Assembly: GCA_945902075.1 (NCBI GenBank) | Contig: CAMDMA010000024.1 | Span: 1 to 51,783 of the forward strand | Reading direction: 5' to 3' | Length of the DNA stretch: 51,783 bases | Origin: Candidatus Kuenenia stuttgartensis | GTDB lineage: Bacteria; Planctomycetota; Phycisphaerae; Phycisphaerales; SM1A02 | Shown here: piece by piece, positions 25,204 to 32,763 of the stretch | Layout of the letters: each line of letters opens with the position of its first letter | Position numbering within the stretch: the stretch's first letter is position 1 | The notes under the pieces: model-generated | Databases searched by the model: none | The model's input: only the letters and a program-made list of their open reading frames with translations | What the model was told of the DNA's origin: nothing | Made by a program: the position numbers and the translations under genes

Positions 25204-25746
25204 ATGAAGACTGTTCTTGCTGCTGGCGTCGCTGCTGCCGCCCTCGTGTCCGCCGCCTCGGCCGACGTGACCTACACCCTCACAAACACGACCTTCACGG
25301 GTTTCAATTTCAATGAGGCTGCTGTTGCTGGCTCGCTCTCCGGCACACTCATCGGCGCCTCAATCAACGTGACGCTGAACGCCTCGGCCGGCTTCACCTA
25401 CGCCGACGACCTCGCCGTCTACGTCGCAGGCAGTCCGCTCGCGCTTGGCGGCGCACTTCAGTGCGGTGGCTTCTCGAACCTCCAAGCCGCACAGCGTTAC
25501 TCCTGGCCGAACGGTGGAAGCTCAGCTCCGGGCACGACGTGCATCGGTACCGTCAACTTCACGACCGGGATCAACATGGCCGCCAATCCAAGCCTCTCGG
25601 TTTGGATCGGAAACGGCTACGGCGCTGCAGGTACAACGGGCACGTGGACGGGCACCATTACGCTGATTGGTGTGAATGCGGTGCCGGCTCCGGGAGCGAT
25701 CGCGCTCCTCGGACTTGCGGGTCTCGCAGGCCGTCGTCGCCGCTGA
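25204..25746 (+). CDS. Secreted protein with PEP-CTERM-like anchor, copy 1
   Basis: 180 residues from ATG 25204, fixed by the GGAGAGA site three bases after which TCT and the start follow. A signal peptide ('MKTVLAAGVAAAALVSAASA') precedes 'DVTYTLTN'. The mature domain is Gly/Thr/Asn-rich beta-strand sequence with two Cys (in 'LQCGGFSN' and 'TTCIGTV'). The C-terminus is 'VPAPGAIALLGLAGLAGRRRR', a motif-helix-Arg tail that resembles PEP-CTERM/exosortase sorting signals. Phycisphaerae commonly use this VPAPG version. It is therefore probably processed and attached at the surface. No exosortase gene is in the window. Copy 2 lies 334 bp downstream. Confidence 0.85.
   Translation: MKTVLAAGVAAAALVSAASADVTYTLTNTTFTGFNFNEAAVAGSLSGTLIGASINVTLNASAGFTYADDLAVYVAGSPLALGGALQCGGFSNLQAAQRYSWPNGGSSAPGTTCIGTVNFTTGINMAANPSLSVWIGNGYGAAGTTGTWTGTITLIGVNAVPAPGAIALLGLAGLAGRRRR
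25261..25746 (+). repeat. Direct repeat unit A (duplicated anchor-protein gene body)
   Basis: This stretch aligns without gaps to 26161-26646, an offset of exactly 900 bases. I count about 30 mismatches by eye (roughly 94 % identity). The similarity starts just after the signal-peptide region and ends shortly after the stop codon. Confidence 0.9.
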
Positions 25747-25790
25747 TCAAGAATGAACGAGTGTTCGCGCTCGAACATCTGACACAATCT

Positions 25791-25826
25791 CAGGGCGGTC
25801 TCTTCGGGGGCCGCCCTGTCATTTTT
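25791..25826 (+). terminator. Terminator between the duplicated genes
   Basis: Stem CAGGGCGG/CCGCCCTG (25791-25798 with 25811-25818), extendable through TC/GG pairs, is followed by TCATTTTT. The two duplicated genes are thus probably transcribed separately. Confidence 0.8.
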
Positions 25827-26079
25827 GAACCTGCTTTGAGCAGGGCCCCCTTCTGAGGCGCATTCTCAGGTCCGTTCGAGGCGAAACCGCATCTGTCAAG
25901 CTGCGCGACCCTTCCAGCCCTCGCCAACCAACCTCAAGAACGACATTTGAGATGCAGATACCTTGCCCTCGCTTGAGGGCGGAGTAGGGTCTTCTTGGAG
26001 ACGGATCGAACGCATGAATCGTCCGCGCGCTGCGGACGGGCGAGTCGGATCGGACTCTGATGAGAAGGGAACAGAAAAA

Positions 26080-26646
26080 ATGAAGATCAAACTTGCTGCG
26101 CGCGTGACCGCTGCGGCCCTCGTGTCCGTCCCGGTGTCTGCCCTTGTGTCCACCGCGTCGGCCGACGTGACCTACACCCTCACAAACCAGACCTACACGG
26201 GTTTCAATTTCACTGAGGCTGCTGCTGGCGGCTCGCTCTCCGGCACACTCATCGGCGCCTCAATCAACGTGACGCTGAACGCCTCGACCAACTACACCTA
26301 CGCCGACGACCTCGCCATCTATGTCGCAGGCAATCCGCTCGCGACTGGCGGCGCACTTCAGTGCGGTGGCTTCTCGAACCTCTCAGCCGCACAGCGTTAC
26401 TCCTGGCCGAACGGTGGAAGCGACGTCCCAGGCACGACGTGCATCGGTACCGTCAACTTCACGACCGGGATCGACATGGCCGCCAATCCAAGCCTCTCGG
26501 TTTGGATCGGAAACGGCTACGGCGCTGCAGGTACTTCGGGCACGTGGACGGGCACCATTACGCTGATTGGTGTGGATGCGGTGCCGGCACCGGGAGCGAT
26601 CGCGCTCCTCGGACTTGCGGGTCTCGCAGGCCGTCGTCGTCGCTGA
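26080..26646 (+). CDS. Secreted protein with PEP-CTERM-like anchor, copy 2
   Basis: 188 residues from ATG 26080, which has GAGAAGGGA about ten bases upstream; an upstream ATG at 25963 would add a non-signal extension. The signal peptide ('KIKLAARVTAAALVSVPVSAL...') is longer than and different from copy 1. The mature domain and tail are almost the same, including both Cys and 'VPAPGAIALLGLAGLAGRRRR'. The substitutions concentrate in short loops, for example 'TTFTGFNFNEAAVA' against 'QTYTGFNFTEAAAG', leaving the hydrophobic pattern intact. This suggests functional divergence under selection. Function unknown; a surface structural or binding protein is likely. Confidence 0.85.
   Translation: MKIKLAARVTAAALVSVPVSALVSTASADVTYTLTNQTYTGFNFTEAAAGGSLSGTLIGASINVTLNASTNYTYADDLAIYVAGNPLATGGALQCGGFSNLSAAQRYSWPNGGSDVPGTTCIGTVNFTTGIDMAANPSLSVWIGNGYGAAGTSGTWTGTITLIGVDAVPAPGAIALLGLAGLAGRRRR
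26161..26646 (+). repeat. Direct repeat unit B (duplicated anchor-protein gene body)
   Basis: Partner of 25261-25746. The signal peptides and upstream leaders of the two genes differ, so either only the gene body was copied or the 5' ends have diverged fast. Confidence 0.9.
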
Positions 26647-26664
26647 TCACATGACAAGCTCCAA

Positions 26665-26704
26665 GCGCGCGGCGATCCTCAGCGAGGGTCGCCGCGCGCG
26701 TTTT
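26665..26704 (+). terminator. Terminator after copy 2
   Basis: An about 16-bp stem (26665-26680 with 26684-26699, one G-T pair, 3-base loop AGC) is followed by G then TTTT. It separates the anchor-protein gene from the convergent SLC13 gene. Confidence 0.8.
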
Positions 26705-26733
26705 GGTGACAACTGCACAAGCTCGGCATTCGC

Positions 26734-28203
26734 TCAGAGAAGCACCTTCGCCATGACCACGATCACTATGATCGCGATCACGTCGAGCGCGAGCCCGGCG
26801 CGCATCATGTCGTGTGCCCGCACTTTTCCCGACGCGTACACAAGTGCATTGGGTGGTGTTCCAACGGGGAGTGCAAACGCCCAACTTGCCGCAAAAACCG
26901 CGGGAATCACCAACGTCTCCGGCGCAACCCCAAGCCCGGGCGCCAACGCCCCGACGATCGGAACAGCCATCGCGGCGAGCGTTGTATTCGAGGCAACCTC
27001 ACTCGCAAAGACAATCGTGCCCACAAGAAGTACAAGTAGTAGAACCGACGGGAGCGTGCCGGCAGCGGCGATCATCGCACCGAGCTGTGTCGAGAGTCCG
27101 GTCCGCTGCATGGCGTCTGCAAGGCAAAGCCCGCCTCCGAAGAGTACGAGGACGCGCCACGGAATTCGTGCAAATGCGCTCGCTTCAAGGAGTCGCCCGC
27201 GACCGTCCGCCGTTGGCAGAAAGAACAGCACGGTGGCGGCGGCGATCGCAATGGTCCCGTCCTTCACGAGCGGAAGTCGACCCGCAAAGAGCGGCAGCGT
27301 CACCCATGCGCCGACTGCGAGGGCAAACACGACAAGTGTGGCCCAACCATCACGGCCGATCGCACCCATGCGTGCACGTTCCTGTGTGACGGAGATCCCG
27401 CGTGCCGGGAACAACCACACGCCGAGGACGACGACCGCAATTGGAAGAAAGACCATGGTGGTCGGCACGCTGAAGCGCAACCATCGGAGAAAGTCCATCT
27501 CGACGCCGTTCTTCCGCAGCCACTCGACGGCGATTGGATTTGGCGGGCTACCAATAATTGTGAGTGCGCCGCCGATACTCGAGGCGAACGCGATACCGAG
27601 AAGGAGCGACGTCGCGAATCTCACCGCTGCGGCGCGTTGCGCATCGTCGCGCGCACCTTCGCGCGCGTGTGTCCCGAGGGCAATCGCAAGCGGCAGCATC
27701 GTCGCCGCGGTCGCGAGGTTTGAGACGAAGGCACTCAGTACCGCAGAAGCCACCATGACTGCCGCGAGCACCCGCAACGGCGACGTCCCGGCGAGTCGTA
27801 CAAGCCCAGTCGCGAGCCGCCCAGACACGCCCGTGCGCTCCAGCGCCAGCGCGAGGAGTGATCCGCCGGCGAACAGGAAGATGACATCGTTGGCGTAGGG
27901 CGCCGCGATATCCGCAGGCTTCCCGATGCCGAGAACGGAGAGCGCGACGAACGGCAGCAAGCCCGTGACTGCCGGCTCCACCGCGAGCGTCACCCACCAG
28001 CATGCCATGAGCGCCAGGAGCGCAAGCGCCCACGCAGCATCCGCTGAGAGTGCACCTGCCCCACCAAGCGCCGGATGCGTTCCGATGATGGCCACCAACG
28101 CGAGTGCGGGACCGAGGACAAGCCCCACACGCGCTGCCGCATGCGAACCCTCTGCGATCTCCCCGCTGAGCTCGTCATCGGGCGTTTCTTCGCTCACAGT
28201 CAT
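26734..28203 (-). CDS. SLC13/DASS family sodium-coupled anion transporter
   Basis: 489 residues with about twelve membrane helices after a 25-residue acidic N-terminus. The family imports dicarboxylates, sulfate or phosphate with Na+. The two pseudo-repeats each show a substrate/Na+ site: 'SNLATAATMLPLA' (about 161-173, a variant of the usual S-N-T) with 'IGGALTIIGSPPN' after it, and 'SEVASNTTLAAMAVP' (about 402-416) with 'PVGTPPNALVYASG' after it. The second S-N-T is canonical, while the first has Leu-Ala between Asn and Thr, so specificity may be shifted. A TATCGT box six bases upstream supports the ATG. Confidence 0.9.
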   Translation of the reverse strand: MTVSEETPDDELSGEIAEGSHAAARVGLVLGPALALVAIIGTHPALGGAGALSADAAWALALLALMACWWVTLAVEPAVTGLLPFVALSVLGIGKPADIAAPYANDVIFLFAGGSLLALALERTGVSGRLATGLVRLAGTSPLRVLAAVMVASAVLSAFVSNLATAATMLPLAIALGTHAREGARDDAQRAAAVRFATSLLLGIAFASSIGGALTIIGSPPNPIAVEWLRKNGVEMDFLRWLRFSVPTTMVFLPIAVVVLGVWLFPARGISVTQERARMGAIGRDGWATLVVFALAVGAWVTLPLFAGRLPLVKDGTIAIAAATVLFFLPTADGRGRLLEASAFARIPWRVLVLFGGGLCLADAMQRTGLSTQLGAMIAAAGTLPSVLLLVLLVGTIVFASEVASNTTLAAMAVPIVGALAPGLGVAPETLVIPAVFAASWAFALPVGTPPNALVYASGKVRAHDMMRAGLALDVIAIIVIVVMAKVLL

Positions 28204-28209
28204 GCGCGA

Positions 28210-28215
28210 ACGATA
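28210..28215 (-). promoter_or_regulatory. Putative -10 box (TATCGT), leaderless geometry
   Basis: On the minus strand TATCGT ends six bases before the ATG of the SLC13 gene at 28203. Confidence 0.5.
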
Positions 28216-28368
28216 CCGCGCGCCGCGACGCGCGAACCATCGGACGGATGCCAGAAGACCAACAAATTCTGCGGGAATTCACAGCACATCACGCGGCACA
28301 CGAAAAATGTCCGTCCATATCCGATGCTTTGTCGTCCCCGAACACTCGTCCGAAACAAACGCCTCACC

Positions 28369-31089
28369 ATGCCCGGACCTCTGTTGACCCGTCGATCGTT
28401 TTCCGCAGTGCTCCTGGCAGTGTCCTGCCTCACGCCAGGATGGATCGCCCCGACCGCAGTTGCGCAGAACGGGTCGTTCGTCAACTTTGAATCACCCCAA
28501 TCGCATCCGATCGATCTCACTCCCGATGGCACGACGCTTCTTGCCGTGAATACCGCAGACGGACAACTCGAAGTGTTTGACCTCATCGGCGGCCTTCCAC
28601 TGCGCCGTGGATCCGTGCCGGTCGGAATCGACCCTGTCTCCGTGCGCGCGCGAACAAACACCGAGATTTGGGTGGTCAACCAAATCTCTGACTCGCTCAG
28701 CGTGATCGATCTCGTCACGATGCGTGTCGTGCGCACGGTGCTTGTCGGCGACGAGCCCGCGGACATTGTGTTCACCGCGAAGCCCGCGCGCGCGTTTGTC
28801 TCGCTTGCGCTTTCTTCGCGCCTCATCTCGTTCGATCCAACGCTCGCGTCGCCGACGTTGACCGCAACCCCGATTCTCGGTAGCTCGCCGCGCGCGCTCG
28901 CTGTGAGTCCGGACGGAACCAAGGTCTACCTCGCGGTCTTTGAGTCGGGAAACCAGACCACGATCGTGCCGCGCACTTCGGTGAGCAACGCTTCTGGACC
29001 GTATGGCGGTCAAAATCCACCACCAAACTCCGGCACCACCTTCGATCCGCCGCGTGCGGCTGGCCAGCCAAATCCTCCGACCGTGGGACACATCGTCCGC
29101 AGAAACGCCAATGGTCAGTGGCTCGATGACAACAATCGCAACTGGACGAGCCGTGTGACCTGGGGCGTGGTGGACAACGACATCGCGGTCATCAACACCA
29201 GTACGCTCGCGACCTCCTACGTGACCGGCCTCATGAGCTGCGTCGCAGGAATCGGCGTTGCGCCGAACGGGACGATTCTCACTGTCGGCATCGATGCGCG
29301 CAACGAAGTTCGCTTCGAACCCAATCTCGACGGCAAGTTTGCCAAAATGATGGGGGCATTCGTTCCAGCAGGTGGCGTCGGTATACCGACGCGTGTCGAC
29401 CTGAACCCACATCTCACCTACACCAGTTCGTCGATCCCGGAAATGGACCGCTACCAGTCGATCGGCGATCCGCGCGGAGTTGCGTGGCTACCCGACTCGA
29501 GCGCTGCGTTTGTCGCGTCGCTCGGGTCGAACTGCGTGATCGCACTGACTTCCACCGGGGCGCGTCTTGCGAAGATTTCGGTCGGTGAGGGCCCTAGCGG
29601 AGTTGTCGCTTCGCCTTCCGGCGCGTTTGTCTACGTGCTCAATCGCTTCGAAGGCTCAGTCAGTGCGATTGGCACGAGCTCGCTCTCGGAGCTTGGCCGC
29701 GCCACCTTTCACGATGCCACACCCGCAAACATCAAGGCAGGACGAAAGTTCCTCTTCGACACCAATCTCACTTCTGGACTTGGCCACACCTCGTGCGCAA
29801 CGTGCCATATCGATGGCCGCAGCGACCGACTGGGATGGGATCTCGGCGATCCCGCTGGCGCGATCGAACTCTTCGATGAAAGTTGCCAGGTACCAGGTTG
29901 CACCAGTTGGCACCCGATGAAGGGGCCGATGACGACGCAGACCATGGTTGGCATCATTGGCAACGAACCGTTCCACTGGCGCGGCGAGAAGGATGATCTC
30001 TCAGAATTCAATGTGGCCTTCACGCACCTCCAAGGGCGTGGTGCTGAGATCACCCCGACCGAGATGGCGTCCCTGCAGACGTACGTAGGTTCGCTTGTCT
30101 TCGCGCCAAACCCCAATCGAAACCTCGATGGCACGTTGAAGACTTCCGTATCGATCTTTGGCGGCGTGGTGACTGGCCTTGGCGGTACTGGCAATCCCGT
30201 CGTGGGGCAGAGCATCTTTAACACTGCGCAGATCTTCGGCGCACCTCCTGGACTCACCTGCCTCAACTGCCACTCAGGACCGGCCGGAACCAACAACCTC
30301 GTGGACATCCCGGCTCCCGGCGGTAGTCCACAAAATCGTAAAAACGCACCTCTGCGTGATCTCGTCCGAAAGGTCGGAGCAAATCGCGCCTCGACGACTG
30401 CACTTCGCGGTTTTGGGTTCGATCACAACGGCGAGGATGCGACGCTGCAGGATGTGCTCAACATCGGATTCCGATTTCCTGCCGGCGCGACAGGTGCCCA
30501 ACAGCGGCGGGATGTCGAGGCTTTCTGCCTCTCCTTTGGCGATATCCATGGAGGTATCGGTGCGCAAACCACCGCCAACGGCACCACCAACGATACGGCG
30601 CGCATCACCCAATTCATGTCGATTGCGGGCGGCAACTCAGTCGGACTGATCGTGAAGGGCACCATCGACGGCATCGGCCGAGGCTTTATGTTCCAGGGGG
30701 GCGTGTTCCGGAGCGACCGTGCGGATGAGCCGACCCGGACCGCTGCTGCGCTCCTTGCCCTTGCGACGACCGGTGGCGAGCTGACCTACACGGTCGTCCC
30801 CGCCGGCTCGCAACTTCGCCTCGGTATCGATCGCGACCTCGACGGCTTCCTCGACCGCGACGAGATGGACGCCGGTACCGATCCGGCAGATTCCGCAAGT
30901 ATCCCAGGTGTGTGCGTCGCGGACATTTCTCCTGCGATCCCCGACGGCCTCGTCAACGGCGCAGACCTCGCCGTGCTGCTGAGTGCTTGGGGTACGCCTG
31001 GGCTCACAGACCTCGATGGCAGCGGCAGTACCGAAGCAGCTGACCTCGCGCTTCTTCTGGGTGCCTGGGGCGCCTGCAACGAAAGCTAG
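28369..31089 (+). CDS. Beta-propeller di-haem cytochrome protein with dockerin-like tail
   Basis: 906 residues from ATG 28369, where 'MPGPLLTRRSFSAVLLAV' forms a signal peptide (cut near 'AVAQNG'); ATG 28324 is a less likely start. Residues about 40-440 are YVTN-type propeller repeats ('DGTTLLAVNTADGQLEVFDL', cut by short loops, 'ALAVSPDGTKVYLAVFESGN', 'GVVASPSGAFVYVLNRFEGS'). Two c-type haem sites follow, Cys476-x-x-Cys479-His480 and Cys631-x-x-Cys634-His635, in a region like di-haem peroxidases/MauG. Residues about 855-906 are a dockerin-like pair of acidic loops with 'GLVNGADLAVLLSAWG' and 'DLDGSGSTEAADLALLLGAW', typical of Phycisphaerae secreted proteins. Likely a periplasmic or surface redox protein; the reaction is unknown. 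Confidence 0.85.
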   Translation: MPGPLLTRRSFSAVLLAVSCLTPGWIAPTAVAQNGSFVNFESPQSHPIDLTPDGTTLLAVNTADGQLEVFDLIGGLPLRRGSVPVGIDPVSVRARTNTEIWVVNQISDSLSVIDLVTMRVVRTVLVGDEPADIVFTAKPARAFVSLALSSRLISFDPTLASPTLTATPILGSSPRALAVSPDGTKVYLAVFESGNQTTIVPRTSVSNASGPYGGQNPPPNSGTTFDPPRAAGQPNPPTVGHIVRRNANGQWLDDNNRNWTSRVTWGVVDNDIAVINTSTLATSYVTGLMSCVAGIGVAPNGTILTVGIDARNEVRFEPNLDGKFAKMMGAFVPAGGVGIPTRVDLNPHLTYTSSSIPEMDRYQSIGDPRGVAWLPDSSAAFVASLGSNCVIALTSTGARLAKISVGEGPSGVVASPSGAFVYVLNRFEGSVSAIGTSSLSELGRATFHDATPANIKAGRKFLFDTNLTSGLGHTSCATCHIDGRSDRLGWDLGDPAGAIELFDESCQVPGCTSWHPMKGPMTTQTMVGIIGNEPFHWRGEKDDLSEFNVAFTHLQGRGAEITPTEMASLQTYVGSLVFAPNPNRNLDGTLKTSVSIFGGVVTGLGGTGNPVVGQSIFNTAQIFGAPPGLTCLNCHSGPAGTNNLVDIPAPGGSPQNRKNAPLRDLVRKVGANRASTTALRGFGFDHNGEDATLQDVLNIGFRFPAGATGAQQRRDVEAFCLSFGDIHGGIGAQTTANGTTNDTARITQFMSIAGGNSVGLIVKGTIDGIGRGFMFQGGVFRSDRADEPTRTAAALLALATTGGELTYTVVPAGSQLRLGIDRDLDGFLDRDEMDAGTDPADSASIPGVCVADISPAIPDGLVNGADLAVLLSAWGTPGLTDLDGSGSTEAADLALLLGAWGACNES

Positions 31090-31130
31090 AAGAGAAGCAC
31101 AAACAGCCAATCCGTCCATCCGCCGACCTG

Positions 31131-31168
31131 CCGCGATTGCGCTTGCGCACGCAATCGCGGCTGTTCTT
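31131..31168 (+). terminator. Possible terminator after the di-haem gene
   Basis: A perfect 11-bp stem CCGCGATTGCG/CGCAATCGCGG (31131-31141 with 31150-31160) is followed by the weak T-tract CTGTTCTT. It lies 41 bases after the stop. Confidence 0.55.
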
Positions 31169-31272
31169 CGACGTTGCGCACCCGCAACTTCGCGCGGCGG
31201 GGCCGATGATGGGCCCGGCGCAAAGAAAGAACGGACACCCCGCGGCACGAACAGCCGTAAAGGACCTCAACG

Positions 31273-32160
31273 ATGCAATTCCGCTCCATGACGCTCGCCA
31301 GCGCCCTCGCCCTTTCGCTCGCTTCGCTGGCTCTCGCACAGGATGGGACGTTTCCCCCGGGCGGCGGTCCGGGCGGTGGCGCGCCGCGAGGTCCTGACGG
31401 TCAGCGAGGTCTTGACGGTCAGCAAGGTCCTGGCGGCCAACGCCCGGCTGGCCAGCGTGGCGGCGATCCCGCGCAGATGGTCGACCGCGTGATGCAGGCC
31501 GACGCAAACGGCGACGGCAAGCTCTCGAAGGAGGAGATGCCTCCGATGCTTGTCGAGCGCATCTGGGAGCGCGCGGACACCAACAAGGACGGCTTTGTCG
31601 ACCGAGTCGAACTCGAGGTTGTCGCAAAGGAAGGCGGCATGCGCGGTGGTCAGGGAGGACAGGCCGGACAAGGCAGTCAGGGTGGTCGCGGCAACGCTGG
31701 CGGCGCCGCAATGAATTTTGAAGGCGCGATGAAGCAGGCGAACGGCGCATACAAGGCCCTCCGCGCCTCCGCACTCGACGCAGCATCTCTGAAGACCGAT
31801 CTCGAGGCCGTCCAGCGGCTGCAGATGGGACTTGTCGGTTCGAAGGGCACGATCGCAAGCGTGCCGGTCTCAGACGCTGCGAAGGCGAAGTATGGCGAGG
31901 ACAAAGCCGCCTACGAGAAGGCGTTCCGCAAGTCTTTGCTTGCGTCGATCATGGTCTCGTTCGAGATTGAACAAGCCATTCTTGACGGCGACTCCGCTGC
32001 GGCGAAGGCCGGCCTCACCAAACTCCACGACACCGAGGAGAGCGGCCACTCGCTCTTCCAGGAGGGCGACGAAGCGAACAACGAGAAGGAAGGCGGCAAG
32101 TCGGCGGCTCCGCGCGCGCGCGGATCACGCGGCCAGAACGCACCAGCGACGAAGGATTGA
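31273..32160 (+). CDS. Exported EF-hand protein with cytochrome b562-like domain
   Basis: 295 residues; AAAGGA lies eight bases before the ATG. After the signal peptide (1-22) comes a Gly/Pro/Gln-rich, collagen-like stretch ('GPDGQRGLDGQQGPGGQ'). Two EF-hand loops follow, D77-x-N-x-D-x-K to E88 and D102-x-N-x-D-x-F to E113, both with full Ca2+ ligand sets, then a second Gly/Gln-rich linker (121-146). Residues about 148-265 are four-helix sequence whose ends resemble cytochrome b562: Met153 in 'FEGAMKQANGAYKALR' and His259 in 'LHDTEESGHSLFQEG' sit where b562 has its axial haem ligands. A Ca2+-responsive haem protein is an inference. A strong terminator follows. Confidence 0.75.
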   Translation: MQFRSMTLASALALSLASLALAQDGTFPPGGGPGGGAPRGPDGQRGLDGQQGPGGQRPAGQRGGDPAQMVDRVMQADANGDGKLSKEEMPPMLVERIWERADTNKDGFVDRVELEVVAKEGGMRGGQGGQAGQGSQGGRGNAGGAAMNFEGAMKQANGAYKALRASALDAASLKTDLEAVQRLQMGLVGSKGTIASVPVSDAAKAKYGEDKAAYEKAFRKSLLASIMVSFEIEQAILDGDSAAAKAGLTKLHDTEESGHSLFQEGDEANNEKEGGKSAAPRARGSRGQNAPATKD

Positions 32161-32202
32161 AACCGGCACGCATCCGCGGACCAGCCTTCGGCAACCTTAA
32201 AA

Positions 32203-32238
32203 AACGGCGGCACCGACAAGGTGCCGCCGTTAGGTTTT
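32203..32238 (+). terminator. Terminator after the EF-hand gene
   Basis: A perfect 12-bp stem AACGGCGGCACC/GGTGCCGCCGTT (32203-32214 with 32220-32231, loop GACAA) is followed by AGGTTTTT. Confidence 0.9.
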
Positions 32239-32394
32239 TCAAAATTGTCCGCACCAAGGAGCCGGGGCGGGAGCCCTATTCGGGCCAAAATGCCCAGCGA
32301 ATCGCATGATCACGGATAGATTCATCCGAGGTAACGCTACTCTCGTTGCCTGTCTCATTCGAGTCTCTCTTCACGAACGGTCGAGCCAAATTCC

Positions 32395-32667
32395 ATGCCC
32401 CACCATCGCCGTACCCTCGAGCAACTGTTCGCCCATCCGACCTCGCACAACATCCACTGGCGCGATGTTGTCCAATTGTTTGAATCGCTCGGCGGAACCA
32501 CCGAAGAGACCAAGCACGACCACCTCAAGGTCAAGCTGGCGGGTCGCGAGATGACCTTCAACATTCCACATGGTGGCGGACACACGCTCCAGAGTGATCA
32601 CGAGATTTCCGCAATCCGCCGCTTCCTGAAGGACTGTGGCGCAGCGCCGACCGCAAACGTGTCCTAG
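32395..32667 (+). CDS. Solo HicA-like (YcfA) small protein
   Basis: 90 residues. The pattern 'TLEQLFAHPTSHNIHWRDVVQLFESLGG', broken at position 20 by a helix turn, then 'KHDHLKVKLAGREMTFNIPH' and 'EISAIRRFLKDCG' matches the HicA fold, a small dsRNA-binding-like domain used as an mRNA-cleaving toxin. The central His-x-x-His cluster and the following 'fniPHgg' are in the places where HicA has its active His. No HicB antitoxin lies on either side, so this may be one of the stand-alone members whose toxin role is unproven. A terminator follows at 32725. Confidence 0.7.
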   Translation: MPHHRRTLEQLFAHPTSHNIHWRDVVQLFESLGGTTEETKHDHLKVKLAGREMTFNIPHGGGHTLQSDHEISAIRRFLKDCGAAPTANVS

Positions 32668-32724
32668 CGCACGTCGGCTTACACGATCTTCCAGTCGCCA
32701 TCGTTGCAAGTGATGACGCACGCT

Positions 32725-32763
32725 CGCGGCCGGGTTCCACTAAACCCGGCTGCGAATTTTTTT
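32725..32763 (+). terminator. Terminator after the HicA-like gene, overlapping the convergent gene end
   Basis: A 12-bp stem with one G-T pair (32725-32736 with 32743-32754, loop CCACTA) is followed by AATTTTTTT. The stem includes the stop codon and last codons of the O-antigen ligase gene on the other strand. Confidence 0.85.

Noticed and set aside
31090-31272. Possible riboswitch before the EF-hand gene
   Set aside because: The only structure found is the 11-bp terminator-like stem of the preceding gene; no conserved riboswitch core is visible.
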